DNA of 64,000 nt from Deltaproteobacteria bacterium. GTDB lineage: Bacteria > Desulfobacterota > Desulfobacteria > Desulfobacterales > Desulfatibacillaceae. Position 1 is the first letter of the stretch, and every line of letters starts with the position of its first letter. The position numbers were made by a program, and so were the translations under genes. This document shows, piece after piece, positions 25,459 through 35,800 of the stretch. The DNA lies in NCBI GenBank assembly GCA_016235345.1, contig JACRLG010000028.1, forward strand, positions 126,001-190,000, read 5' to 3'. The notes beneath the pieces are model-generated. The model saw only the letters and a list, made by a program, of their open reading frames with translations. It searched no databases and was not told where the DNA came from.

Positions 25459-25860
25459 ATGGACGACAACATCCCCCACGTGGTGGGCTTCTGCTGCCAG
25501 AACGCCATAATCGACGACCCGACGCTAAAGGCCGCCGAACGGCTTGATTACGAGCCGGAAGTGCGGGTGGTCTTCGTGCCCTGCTCCAGCAAGGTGGAGA
25601 CCCTTTCCATAATAAAGGCCTTCGAGGCCGGTGCTGAAGGCGTCTTCGTGTTCGGCTGCGACGGAACCCATTGCCGCATGACGGACGGCAACAAGAGGGC
25701 GCAGCGCACCGTCAACTACGCCAAAAGCCTTCTTACCCAGGCCGGAATCGATGAAGCGCGCCTTTCCATGTTCACCATCGAGAGCGGCGAGTGGAAAAAC
25801 TTCCGGGAAGCGGCGGGCCACATGGCCCAAAGAATCGCCTCCCTTCCGCAAGGTCAGTGA
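25459..25860 (+). CDS. MvhD-like iron-sulfur subunit, divergent
   Basis: 133 residues of the MvhD/FlpD family, the [2Fe-2S] subunit that passes electrons to or from HdrA. It has VPCSSKVETLSIIKAFEAGA and GVFVFGCDGTHC, but the N-terminal CxxC of the family is reduced to FCCQNA (second Cys missing), so its cluster may be altered or absent. AAAGGAG supports the ATG at 25459. First gene of the ten-gene operon, 9 bp before the gltB-like gene; this position points to a link between Hdr-type electron flow and the glutamate-synthase-like proteins. Confidence 0.82.
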   Translation: MDDNIPHVVGFCCQNAIIDDPTLKAAERLDYEPEVRVVFVPCSSKVETLSIIKAFEAGAEGVFVFGCDGTHCRMTDGNKRAQRTVNYAKSLLTQAGIDEARLSMFTIESGEWKNFREAAGHMAQRIASLPQGQ

Positions 25861-25869
25861 AACAAGCCC

Positions 25870-27291
25870 ATGCCGAAAAAATACCATATAGATATCAAGG
25901 AAGCCCCTGCCCGTTTCGTGCCGGTGGGAAGAAGCACCATCCTCGACTGGGAGGGCGGGTGCCTTCGCTGCTTCAAGTGCGTGAAGCGCCTGTGCATCTA
26001 CGACGCTTACAACAAGCGTGATTTCGACGCCACGCGCCTTGCCGACACCATAGACTCGGTGTGCAAGAACTGCCTTCGGTGCGTCCAGATGTGTCCGGGC
26101 CGGGTGATCTCGAAAAAGGAAAACCCGGAATACAAGCTTCTGGGCGACTCCTACTGGACCGCCGACATTATCGTGAAACAAAGCGAAATGGCGGCCACCG
26201 GCAAGATTCCAGTTTCCGGCGCGGGCTACAGAGGCCCATTCACCGGCCCCGGATTCGACTCGATGTGGACGGACATGTCCGAAATCGTGCGCCCCACCCG
26301 GGACGGCATCCACGGACGCGAGTACATAAACACCTCGGTTTCCCTTGGCCGCAAGCGCCAAAACCTTTCCTTCGACGAAAGCGGAGCGCCCGTCATAGCC
26401 CCCCTTTGTGAGCACGAAATTCCCGTTCCCATGATCTTCGCGGCGCCGCCTTTGAACATCCTGAGCGAAAACGTGCTTAAAACCTTTGCGCTTGCTGCGG
26501 AAAACCTGGGAATGCTCACCGAGATACCGGTGAAAAACTGGGGGGACTTCCTTACGCCCCACCTGAAAAGTCTGGTCCCGGTAATGGGGATTAACGACGT
26601 TGACGCCTGGGCCGATCTCATAGCCAAGGTTCCCATGGCGGGGTTCGTCGCCAACGAGGTGGTTCCGGACGACTTCGTGGAAAAATTCAAGGCCCGTTTT
26701 CCGGGCACCCTTTTAATGGTGAAGATTCCCGCCGATGAGCGGGCCCCGCGCCGGGTTCCCGCCTTTGCCGAGGAGGGCACCGACGTCATGTGCCTTGTGG
26801 CGGACGTCAACGGAAAGGGCATGGGGGAAAACTCCGGGAAATTCATCAGCCAGATCACGCGTGAGGTCCACGGCAGGATGGTGGACCTTGGCGTGAGGGA
26901 CTCCGTCACCCTTCTCCTGCAGGGAGGCGTGGCCCTGGCCGAGCACGTGGCCAAGGCTGTGATCTGCGGCGCGGACGCTGTGATGGTGGACCTTCCGGTG
27001 CTGCTGGCCCTGGAATGCACTTACTGCGGGCGCTGCAACAAGGGGCTGGCCTGCCCGGTCCAACTGGAAAACGTGAACCCCGAATGGGGCAAAAAGCGCG
27101 TGGGCAACTTCATGGCGGCCTGGCGCAACCAGATAATAGAGGTTCTGGGCGCAATGGGCATACGCGAAATAAGGCGTCTGCGAGGGGAAGTGGGCAGGGC
27201 CATGTTTTTCGATGATCTGGAGCGCGACACCTTCGGGCGTCTTTTCGGCAAGAAAAAGGCGGTGCCTGCCAGCGAAGGAGCCAATCCATGA
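25870..27291 (+). CDS. Degenerate glutamate-synthase-like iron-sulfur flavoprotein
   Basis: 473 residues. Two ferredoxin-type motifs lie at the N-terminus (CLRCFKCVKRLCIY near 34 and CKNCLRCVQMCPGRVI near 65), then a TIM-barrel region alignable to the FMN domain of its neighbour: LLLQGGVALAEHVAKAVICG corresponds to the barrel strand that carries GGIRTPADVAKAIMLG there, and CTYCGRCNKGLACPVQL to the 3Fe-4S loop. The hallmark GAKPGxGG and TGEGG motifs are missing, so it has probably lost glutamate synthase chemistry and serves as an electron-transfer or structural paralogue (inference). It overlaps the next gene by 4 nt, implying a fixed-ratio complex. Confidence 0.72.
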   Translation: MPKKYHIDIKEAPARFVPVGRSTILDWEGGCLRCFKCVKRLCIYDAYNKRDFDATRLADTIDSVCKNCLRCVQMCPGRVISKKENPEYKLLGDSYWTADIIVKQSEMAATGKIPVSGAGYRGPFTGPGFDSMWTDMSEIVRPTRDGIHGREYINTSVSLGRKRQNLSFDESGAPVIAPLCEHEIPVPMIFAAPPLNILSENVLKTFALAAENLGMLTEIPVKNWGDFLTPHLKSLVPVMGINDVDAWADLIAKVPMAGFVANEVVPDDFVEKFKARFPGTLLMVKIPADERAPRRVPAFAEEGTDVMCLVADVNGKGMGENSGKFISQITREVHGRMVDLGVRDSVTLLLQGGVALAEHVAKAVICGADAVMVDLPVLLALECTYCGRCNKGLACPVQLENVNPEWGKKRVGNFMAAWRNQIIEVLGAMGIREIRRLRGEVGRAMFFDDLERDTFGRLFGKKKAVPASEGANP

Positions 27292-28766
27292 ATTTTCAGC
27301 CATCCCCCTTCGTCGCGCCCCCGGAAGTCATAACCACCAAGAGCCGCTTCCGCAACGCCATAGGCAAGTACCGCATCCGCCGCTCCAACGCCTGCATCGC
27401 CTGCGGCCGCTGTATTGAAGCCTGCCCCCACGGCGTGCATCATATCAGAAACCACAAGCTCGCCCCGCCCGACGACTACCTTTGCGTGGGTTTCGAGTGC
27501 AAAAAATGCGTGGACGAGTGCCCCCAGAAGGCCCTTAGCCTCGACGTCAACCCGCTCATGGAGGTGATCGGCGACAGGCGCTGGACGCCCGATCTTCTCG
27601 TTTCCACCTGGTACATGGCCGAAACCGGCGAGATGCCCAAGGGAGGGGTGGAGACCGAAACCGGCGGCTCCGACGGCGGCTTCGACAAGCTCCGGTTCGT
27701 CTACAAGAACGAGCTTCCTGCGGACTTCAACCCGGCGGATTTCAACACGTCCATAAAGCTCAACCGCAAGGACGACGGCAGGGACGAAGGCGTAATCGGG
27801 CTTCCCATCTACGGCGGCGGCATGAGCTACGGCTCCATCAATCTCATGGCCATCATCGCCCGCGCGCGGGCCTGGAAGGAGTGGAACTCCTTCACCTGCA
27901 CCGGAGAGGGCGGATACCCCGAAGAGCTTTTCCCCTACGACGACCATGTCATCACCCAGGTGGCCACCGGGCTTTTCGGCGTGCGGGAGGAGACCATCCA
28001 GCGGGTGCGCATGGTGGAATTCAAATACGCCCAGGGCGCGAAACCCGGCCTTGGCGGGCATCTGTTAGGCGACAAGGTGACCCCAAAGGTGGCCCGGATG
28101 CGGGAGGCGGTGCCGGGCAACCCGCTCTTTTCGCCCTTCCCGTTCCACTCGGTCTATTCGGTGGAAGACCACAAGAAGCACATCGACTGGATCAAGGAAA
28201 TCAACCCCCGCGCCATGGTGTCGGTGAAGGTTTCCACCCCCTCGGACGTGGACATGGTGGCCGTGGGCTCCTACTTCGCAGGCGCGCACATCGTGCATCT
28301 GGACGGCTCATACGGCGGAACCGGGGCCGCTCCCGACATCGCCAAGAAAAACATCGCCATGCCCATCGAGTACGGCATCATAAAGGTCCACAATTTCCTC
28401 AAAGACGAGGGAATCCGTGACGCTATAACCGTCATCGCTTCGGGCGGAATCCGCACCCCGGCTGATGTGGCGAAAGCCATAATGCTTGGGGCCGACGGCG
28501 TGGTGATAGGCACAAGCGAGATGGTGGCATTGGAGTGCATCCGCTGCTCCTACTGCGAGTCGGGCCGGGGCTGCGCGCGTGGTATAGCCTCCACCGACCC
28601 TGAGCTTTCCACCATGATAGACGTTGAGTGGGCCACAAAGCGCCTTGTGAACATGCTGGCCGCATGGCGCACGGAGCTTTGCAGGATCATGGCCAGAATG
28701 GGGATGAAGGATATACGCGAAATGGTGGGACGAACGGACTGTCTGAGGCATTTAGATTATGAATAG
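27288..28766 (+). CDS. Glutamate synthase core subunit (ferredoxin plus FMN synthase domain)
   Basis: 492 residues. The N-terminus has two [4Fe-4S] motifs (CIACGRCIEACPHGVH near 37 and CKKCVDECPQKA near 72). The rest is the glutamate synthase FMN barrel: GGGMSYGSINLMA, CTGEGGYPEEL, GAKPGLGGHLLG, VSVKVSTPSD, HLDGSYGGTGAAP, VIASGGIRTPADVAKAIMLG, and the 3Fe-4S loop CIRCSYCESGRGCARGIAST. This is the archaeal-type split subunit that reductively aminates 2-oxoglutarate with ammonia channelled from the amidotransferase. The amidotransferase subunit follows 15 bp downstream. No NADPH-dependent small subunit is present in the window. Confidence 0.88.
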   Translation: MNFQPSPFVAPPEVITTKSRFRNAIGKYRIRRSNACIACGRCIEACPHGVHHIRNHKLAPPDDYLCVGFECKKCVDECPQKALSLDVNPLMEVIGDRRWTPDLLVSTWYMAETGEMPKGGVETETGGSDGGFDKLRFVYKNELPADFNPADFNTSIKLNRKDDGRDEGVIGLPIYGGGMSYGSINLMAIIARARAWKEWNSFTCTGEGGYPEELFPYDDHVITQVATGLFGVREETIQRVRMVEFKYAQGAKPGLGGHLLGDKVTPKVARMREAVPGNPLFSPFPFHSVYSVEDHKKHIDWIKEINPRAMVSVKVSTPSDVDMVAVGSYFAGAHIVHLDGSYGGTGAAPDIAKKNIAMPIEYGIIKVHNFLKDEGIRDAITVIASGGIRTPADVAKAIMLGADGVVIGTSEMVALECIRCSYCESGRGCARGIASTDPELSTMIDVEWATKRLVNMLAAWRTELCRIMARMGMKDIREMVGRTDCLRHLDYE

Positions 28767-28781
28767 GGACCGAACCTTATC

Positions 28782-31409
28782 ATGAATACACCTTCTTTCG
28801 CCGATCTTATAAGCCGCTCCCGGCGACGCCTTTATAATGATGTCATGCCCCCAATGCGCTCCAAGGACGCAGAGGAAGGCGGCTGCGGAGTCACCGGCTT
28901 CGCCTGCTCGGTCCCGGTTGGCGGAAAGCACATATTCGAGCCGAGCCGTCTCATGCACAACCGGGGAAACGGCAAGGGCGGCGGCATAGCGGCGGCGGGG
29001 CTGGTGGCCGAAGACCTTGGGGTCACCCGCGAAATCCTGGACAATTCCTTCCTGGTCCAGGTGGCCTACCTCGATCTTGACGCCCGCAAAAAGGCCGAGG
29101 AGGAGGGGATTTTCCCCTGCTGCGAGGTTCTGGCGGCAAGCCAGATTCCAACCCTGGATGATTACCGGGAAATCCCCGGCCTTGAGGTGCGCCCTCCCGA
29201 CGTGTGGCGGTATTTCGTGCGGGTCAAGCCCGACGTGCTCTCCCGTTTCGCGCAGGAAAACGGCCTGGAAAACCAGGACCCGGACAAGGTTGAAAACGAG
29301 TGCCTGTGGCAAAACACCATAAGATTCAACAAGGCGTTCTACGACCCCCACGGCGACAAGCTGGCCTTCATCGTGAGCCAGGGCCGCAACATAATGATTT
29401 TGAAGATAGTGGGCTACGCCGAGGAGGTCGCCAAATACTACCGCCTGGACGACGTGCGCGCCCACATCTGGATAGCCCACCAGCGCTACCCCACCAAGGG
29501 CCGGGTGTGGCACCCCGCCGGGGCTCACCCCTTCATGGGGCCTGACATAGCCCTGGTCCACAACGGCGACTTCGCCAATTATCATTCGGTGTGCGAGTAT
29601 TTGCGCCAGAAAAACATCCACCCCAACTTCCTTACGGACACGGAAGTCGCGGTTCTGATGTTCGACCAGTTGAGCCGCACCTACGGCTATCCGCTTGAGT
29701 ACGTGATAGAGGCGCTCGCCCCCACCACGGAAATGGACTTCGACCAGCTTCCCGAAGACAAGCAGCGGGTCTACCGCGAACTTGGCCACATGCACATCCA
29801 CGGCTCGCCGGACGGCCCCTGGTTTTTCATCATCGCAAGAAACAACCTTGCAAAAAAGCAGTTCCAGCTTATCGGCATAACCGACACCGCAATGTTGCGG
29901 CCCCAGGTTTTCGCCCTTCACGACGGCGCGGTCCAGGTGGGGCTGGTGTGCTCGGAAAAGCAGGCTCTCGACGCCACCCTTGCAAGCCTTGCCGCCGAAG
30001 ACCCAAGGGTCTGCCCGGTTGCGGACAAATACTGGAACGCGCGCGGCGGAAGCCACACAGACGGCGGGGCCTTCATCTTCACGGTGGCGGACGACCCGGA
30101 AAAGCCCGGCGAAAAAAGGCTCTCCTGCGCCGACAAGTTCGGGGCCGCCGTCCCCCTTCCCCAGGGCCAGGAGGAATGCGACGTAACCGTCGCTCCCAAG
30201 CCGCTGGCCGATTCGGCGGCGGTTTCGGCAAGCCTCGAAGCGCTTGCGAAAACCGGCGACGCGACCGGGATTTTCAGGGCGGTTACGGAAAAAATCGCCA
30301 CCGGCACCTTTGACGATCTTCGGGGCACTGCCTCGATTCTGGCCGAGATCGCCAAGAAGGGCGATGCGGAAAAGTCGGCGGTCATCGAGGCCCTCACGCT
30401 TCTGAACGACCGCCGTTACCCCACGGGAAAACTGAAGCGCCGCTCGGTTCTGGACATAATCCACAACACCCTGACCGATGTTTTCGACGCGGTGGCTCCC
30501 ATCGGCTCAGAAAGCGAAAGCCGCTTTCGGCTCATCACCCTTCAGACAGTCAATAACCTTGTCGCCCCGCACTGCGCCGACGCTGTGCTTGTTCTGAACG
30601 CGGCGGGTTTCGAGCCGGAGGGCGATGACTGCGACGCGCGCCTGCAGGTGGCGGCCTTTAAACTCGGCTGGCGCAAATTCATCTGCTGCGGATACCGGGG
30701 ACAACGCTTCCTTGGCTGCGGCATGGGGCCGAACACCGATGACGTTGAATTCGACGTTTACGATTCCTCCGGCGACTACATGGCAAGCGGCATAGACGGC
30801 ATGACCATCAGGGTCCACGGAAACGCACAGGACCAGTTGGGCCAGATCATAAAGCGCGGAAAATTCGTGGTTTTCGGCGACGTGGGCCAGACCTTTTTGT
30901 ACGGGGCCAAGGGCGGCGAAATCTACGTCATGGGCAACGCCGCAGGACGGCCCCTCATCAACGGCGTGGGACGGCCAAGGGTGGTCATCAACGGCACGGC
31001 GCTTGATTATCTGGCCGAATCCTTCATGGCGGGCGACCCCCACAAGGGGGGAGGCTTCGTTGTGCTGAACGGCGTCACATTCGACAACGACGGAAAAGTG
31101 GTGCCGCTTTCCAACCCTTATCCGGGCAGCAATCTCTTTTCGCTGGCGTCCGGCGGGGCCATCTACATCCGGGACCCTCACCGCTCGCTGGTTGACGAGC
31201 AGCTTAACGAGGGCGCTTTCATGGAACTCGATAAGGCCGACTGGCGGCTCATCGCTCCTTATCTGGCGGAGAACGAGCGGCTTTTCGGAATCGAGGTGGA
31301 ACGCGACCTTCTTTCCGTGGACGGCGTCGTCAGGGAGCCTGCCCAGGTTTACCGCAAGGTGGTGCCGAAGAAGGTCTACATGTTGGCAAGAGAGTCTGTG
31401 GAAGAGTAG
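28782..31409 (+). CDS. Glutamate synthase amidotransferase and GXGXG-domain subunit
   Basis: 875 residues. An N-terminal class II glutaminase domain: the nucleophile is Cys35 in EEGGCGVTGF, so about 34 residues would have to be removed to free it, as in bacterial GltB. Further motifs are HNRGNGKGGG, HQRYPTKGRVWHPAGAHPF and LVHNGDFANYHS. A middle linker of about 150 residues is followed by a C-terminal GXGXG beta-helix domain (GKFVVFGDVGQTFLYGAKGG, GNAAGRPLINGVG, DPHKGGGFVVLNG). It thus fuses two of the three archaeal-type glutamate synthase pieces; the third is the upstream gene. The ribosome site is weak; the ATG at 28845 is an alternative. Confidence 0.87.
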   Translation: MNTPSFADLISRSRRRLYNDVMPPMRSKDAEEGGCGVTGFACSVPVGGKHIFEPSRLMHNRGNGKGGGIAAAGLVAEDLGVTREILDNSFLVQVAYLDLDARKKAEEEGIFPCCEVLAASQIPTLDDYREIPGLEVRPPDVWRYFVRVKPDVLSRFAQENGLENQDPDKVENECLWQNTIRFNKAFYDPHGDKLAFIVSQGRNIMILKIVGYAEEVAKYYRLDDVRAHIWIAHQRYPTKGRVWHPAGAHPFMGPDIALVHNGDFANYHSVCEYLRQKNIHPNFLTDTEVAVLMFDQLSRTYGYPLEYVIEALAPTTEMDFDQLPEDKQRVYRELGHMHIHGSPDGPWFFIIARNNLAKKQFQLIGITDTAMLRPQVFALHDGAVQVGLVCSEKQALDATLASLAAEDPRVCPVADKYWNARGGSHTDGGAFIFTVADDPEKPGEKRLSCADKFGAAVPLPQGQEECDVTVAPKPLADSAAVSASLEALAKTGDATGIFRAVTEKIATGTFDDLRGTASILAEIAKKGDAEKSAVIEALTLLNDRRYPTGKLKRRSVLDIIHNTLTDVFDAVAPIGSESESRFRLITLQTVNNLVAPHCADAVLVLNAAGFEPEGDDCDARLQVAAFKLGWRKFICCGYRGQRFLGCGMGPNTDDVEFDVYDSSGDYMASGIDGMTIRVHGNAQDQLGQIIKRGKFVVFGDVGQTFLYGAKGGEIYVMGNAAGRPLINGVGRPRVVINGTALDYLAESFMAGDPHKGGGFVVLNGVTFDNDGKVVPLSNPYPGSNLFSLASGGAIYIRDPHRSLVDEQLNEGAFMELDKADWRLIAPYLAENERLFGIEVERDLLSVDGVVREPAQVYRKVVPKKVYMLARESVEE

Positions 31410-31456
31410 GCGGTTGCCAAAAACATAAGCTGATGCAAGGGCTTCAAGGAATAAAT

Positions 31457-32020
31457 ATGAACCTCGAAAACGAAGCAGTCGCTTTCGATACATCTTACGC
31501 GGCAGGCTGCGCCGAAAAAAGCGGCGTGGACATCTTCGCCTGCTACCAGTGCGAAAAATGCACCAACGGCTGCCCGCTTGCCTTCGCCATGGACGTTATG
31601 CCCCACGCCATTATCCGCATGATGCAGGCGGGGCTTATGGATGAGGTGGAAGATGCCGTGACTCCCTGGGTGTGCGCGTCCTGCGAGACCTGCGTCACCC
31701 GCTGCCCGAACAATATCGACGTGCCGCGCCTGATGGATTTTCTGAAGCAGGAGGCCATCAAAAAGGACATCGAACCAAAGGTTCCAGAAGTGGCGGCTTT
31801 CCATAAAACATTCATGGACAACATCCGGCTTTTCGGGCGGGTCCAGGAAACGGCCCTCATGGGGGCTTATCAACTTAAAGGCATCCGGCAGGCCGCCGAC
31901 CTCATTAGCGCCCCGGTCATCGAAAACGTCAAGCTGGGCCTCAAAATGGTGGCCAAGGGCAGGATGTCGCTTATTCCCAAGTTCGCCAAGGGGAAGAGCC
32001 GCATAAAGAAGTTGTTCTAA
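31457..32020 (+). CDS. hdrC: Heterodisulfide reductase subunit C-like protein
   Basis: 187 residues with two classical [4Fe-4S] motifs, CYQCEKCTNGCPL near residue 29 and CASCETCVTRCPN near 73, plus the VMPHAIIRMMQAG helix typical of HdrC. It relays electrons between HdrA and HdrB; cytoplasmic. AAGGA upstream sets the ATG at 31457. hdrB follows after 12 bp. Confidence 0.9.
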   Translation: MNLENEAVAFDTSYAAGCAEKSGVDIFACYQCEKCTNGCPLAFAMDVMPHAIIRMMQAGLMDEVEDAVTPWVCASCETCVTRCPNNIDVPRLMDFLKQEAIKKDIEPKVPEVAAFHKTFMDNIRLFGRVQETALMGAYQLKGIRQAADLISAPVIENVKLGLKMVAKGRMSLIPKFAKGKSRIKKLF

Positions 32021-32032
32021 GGAGAAATCTTG

Positions 32033-32857
32033 ATGGACTTGACCTATTATCCCGGCTGCTCCCTCGAAGCCACGGCCAGGGATTACGACGAGAGCATAAG
32101 GGCGGTGTGCGAGGCCCTGGGGATACGGCTCCACGAGCTTATAGACTGGACCTGCTGCGGCGCGACTTCCGCGCATGTGACGAGCGACAGGCTTTCGGTC
32201 CTGCTTCCGGCCTCGAACCTTCCGGCGGCGGAAAAGGCGGGCTACGACGTTCTGGCTCCATGCCCACTGTGCTTCAACCGCTTGAAGCGCGCACAGAAGC
32301 CGGTAGGCTCGAACGTTTTGGTGACCGACCTCAACTCGCTCCTTTCGCGGAATGAAGTTCTTGCCTCCATAAAAAGCGCCAAAAAGGCCGATCTTTCGGG
32401 CATCAAGGCTGTATGCTATTACGGATGCATGGCCAACCGGCCCCCCAAGGCGCTTGAAAGCGGCGACTGCGAAAACCCGGTCGGCATGGACAGGGTGGCC
32501 GAAGCCTGCGGAGTCACCGTGATCGACTGGTCCTACAAGACCGACTGCTGCGGCGCGAGCTTCGCGGTGTCCCGCCCAGACATCATGACCACACTGGTGC
32601 GCAAGCTCTACGACAGGGCCCTGGAAGCCGGGGCCGGGTGCATTCTGGTATCATGCCAAATGTGCCAGGCCAACCTCGACATGTACCAGGACCGCATGAA
32701 TAGGGACTTGGGAACGTGCTACGACATTCCCATCATCTACATAAGCGAGATAGCGGGAATGGCCCTGGGCCTTGAAAAGCCGGAAGGATGGTTCAAGCGG
32801 CACCTCACGGACCCGATGAATTTTTTGAGGTCCAAGGGCGTGATCAAAGCTGCATAA
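32033..32857 (+). CDS. hdrB: Heterodisulfide reductase subunit B-like protein
   Basis: 274 residues with two cysteine-rich CCG domains. The first runs from YYPGCSLEATARDYDES to WTCCGATSAH and CPLCFNRLKRA; the second has CYYGCMANRPP, DCCGASFAVSRPDIM and CQMCQANLDMYQ. In methanogens these bind two non-cubane [4Fe-4S] clusters that split the heterodisulfide CoM-S-S-CoB. Bacterial homologues must use another disulfide or electron acceptor, which is not known for most. AAGGAG lies before the ATG at 32033. It overlaps neither neighbour but keeps operon spacing. Confidence 0.9.
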   Translation: MDLTYYPGCSLEATARDYDESIRAVCEALGIRLHELIDWTCCGATSAHVTSDRLSVLLPASNLPAAEKAGYDVLAPCPLCFNRLKRAQKPVGSNVLVTDLNSLLSRNEVLASIKSAKKADLSGIKAVCYYGCMANRPPKALESGDCENPVGMDRVAEACGVTVIDWSYKTDCCGASFAVSRPDIMTTLVRKLYDRALEAGAGCILVSCQMCQANLDMYQDRMNRDLGTCYDIPIIYISEIAGMALGLEKPEGWFKRHLTDPMNFLRSKGVIKAA

Positions 32858-32896
32858 GGCGCTTTTGTCTTTTAGTCTGTCAGGACGGCGGAGCAA

Positions 32897-35800
32897 ATGA
32901 GCGAGACGATAAAAAAAGACCCCACGGGCGCGGTAATGGTGGTGGGCGGCGGCATCGCGGGGATACAGGCGAGCCTTGATCTGGCCGATTCCGGCTACCT
33001 TGTATATCTGGTGGAGCGTAAAAGCTCCATCGGCGGGCGCATGAGCCAGCTGGACAAGACCTTTCCCACCAACGACTGCGCCATGTGCATGGTCTCGCCC
33101 AAGCTCATAGGCGTGGCGGGCCATCCCAACATCCGCATCCTTACGCTTTCGGAGCTTGTGGGCGTTACCGGGACACCCGGTTATTTCACGGCAACAGTGA
33201 AAAAGCATCCCCGTTACGTGGACGAGAGCCGTTGCGTGGGCTGCGGGCTGTGCGCGGAAAAATGCCCCTCAAAGGTTTCCGACCCATACAACCAGGGGCT
33301 AACGAAGCGCCGCGCCATTCACTTACGGTATCCCCAGGCCGTGCCCCTTGTCTACTCCATTGACGCCGAACACTGCCTTCATCTCACAAAGGGCAAGTGC
33401 GGCAACTGCGAAAAGGTTTGCAAGCAAAACGCCATCAATTTCGACCAGAAGGAAGAAGTGGTCGATATTCCCGTGGGCAGCGTGATCCTGGCTCCGGGCT
33501 TCGATCTTTTCGAGGCTGAAAAGGCAGGAGAGTACGGCTACGGGCGGTATGAAAACGTCATAACCACCATGGAGTTCGAGCGCTGCCTTTCCGCCACCGG
33601 CCCCACGGACGGCCACATCACACGTCCTTCCGACAAGACCGTGCCCAAGAAAATCGCGTGGATACAGTGCGTGGGCTCACGCGAGCGCCTGCGTGAGGGC
33701 CGGGCCTTCTGTTCTTCGGTCTGCTGCATGGCCTCTGCCAAGGAGGCCGTGGTGGCGAAAAGCCATCATCCCGAAATCGAACCCACCATTTTCTACATGG
33801 ACCTGCGCGCCCAGGGAAAGGGCTTCGACGCCTACTGCGAGAGGGCCAGGGAAACCAACGGCGTAAAGTACGTGCGGAGCATGATCTCCCGGGTGGCGCA
33901 AAATCCGGTCACCAAGGATTTGATTTTAACGCACCTTGACCCCGCCACCGGAAAGCCCGTGGATGAGAGCTTCAACATGGTGGTGCTGGCGGTGGGCATG
34001 AAGCCTTCGGCTGAGTCGGCGGAACTCGCGTCGCGCCTTGGAATCGAGGTCAACGAGTTCGGTTTCGCCAAGACCAAGCCGGAAGCGCCCCTCGTGACTT
34101 CCAAGGAAGGCGTTTACGTGTGCGGCGCTTTTGCGGGCCCCAAGGACATTCCGGAGACCGTGGCCGAGGCGTCCGGTGCTGCGGTGCGGGCCATGGAGCC
34201 AATAGCGGGGGTGAAGGGCTACGAAATTTCCACTCCGGCAAAGCCCGCCGAACGCTCCCTTTTCGGCAAGAAAACCCGGGTGGGCGTTGTGGTGTGCTGC
34301 TGCGGAACCAACATTGCCGGGGTGGTGGACGTTGAGGCCGCCGCAGCCTACGCCCGGACCCTCCCGGAAGTGGAAGCGGCGGAAGTGATGCTTTTCGCCT
34401 GCTCCACTGATTCCAAGGCCGCCATCAAGGACATGATCGTAAAGAACCAGTTGAACCGAATGGTCGTGGCGTCATGTTCCCCCAAGACCCACGAGGAGCT
34501 TTTCCGCTCCACCCTGGTGGAGGCTGGCCTCAATCCGTATCTGATAGAGATGGCCAACATAAGGAACCAGTGCTCCTGGGTCCATGCAAAAGACGGCGCG
34601 GCTGCGACTGAAAAGTCGAAAGAGCTTATCCGCATGTCCGTGGGGAGAGTCAAGCAGCTCACCCCCATCGAGGCCAAATCCGTGCCGGTTGTTCACACGG
34701 CGCTGGTGGTGGGAGGCGGATTGAGCGGTATGACTGCGGCCCTAACTCTTGCGGGCCAGGGCTACGTTACCCACCTTGTGGAAAAGGACGAGGCCCTTGG
34801 CGGTCGCTACAAGAACTCCGAGCCACTGGCTGACTGGGACCAGGCAAGGCACGTCGAGGACCTCATCAGCCGGGTGAACGCCCACCAGAAGGTTCGGGTA
34901 CATACCGGCTCGGTGGTGGAGAAGTCAACCGGGCAGGTGGGCAACTTCGTAAGCCGGATAAAGACGGCAGACGGAGCGGAAGTGATTGTGAAGCACGGAG
35001 CCGGGGTCATCGCCACGGGAGCGGTGGAGGCGGCCACAACCGAATATCTTTTCGGCAAAAGCGACAGGGTTCTGACCCAGACGGCGCTTTCCGGACGGAT
35101 CAAGGCGGGCAGGGCTTCCAAGGGAAAGGGCCTCACCGTCATGATCCAGTGCGTGGGAAGCAGGAACGCGGAGCGCCCCTACTGCTCGCGCACCTGCTGC
35201 ACCCAGGCGGTGGTGAACGCCATCAAACTCAAGGAATCAAACCCCGCAGGCGACGTCATTGTCCTTTACCGGGACATAAGAACCTTCGGCTTCATGGAGC
35301 TTTTGTACGAAAAGGCCCGGAAACTGGGAGTGGTGTTCATCCGGCACGAGGCTGAAAATCCGCCCGAGGCATTCATGGAAGGCGGGGCGCTCAAGGTCCG
35401 TTTCACGGAACCGGCATTGGGGCGCAGGATGACGGTGGCCCCGGATCAACTGGTGCTTTCCACGGGCCTTGACCCGAACCCGGCCTCGAAGCAGATTTCA
35501 TCAGTTTTCAAGCTGACGGTGGACCCACAGGGATTTTTCCTTGAGGCCCACCCCAAGCTCCGGCCCCTAGATTTCACATCCGACGGACTCTTCCTCTGCG
35601 GCGACGCCCACGGACCCAAGTTCCCGGAAGAATCCATCGCGCAGGCTCTTGGAGCGGCGGGGCGGGCGGTGACCATACTTTCACGCGACGCCATAACCGT
35701 GGGGCCGGTTTCCGAGGTTGACCCGGAGCTTTGTGCGGCCTGCCTCACCTGCGTGCGCACCTGCCCCTATTCCATACCGGCCATCAACGAAAAGGGCGTC

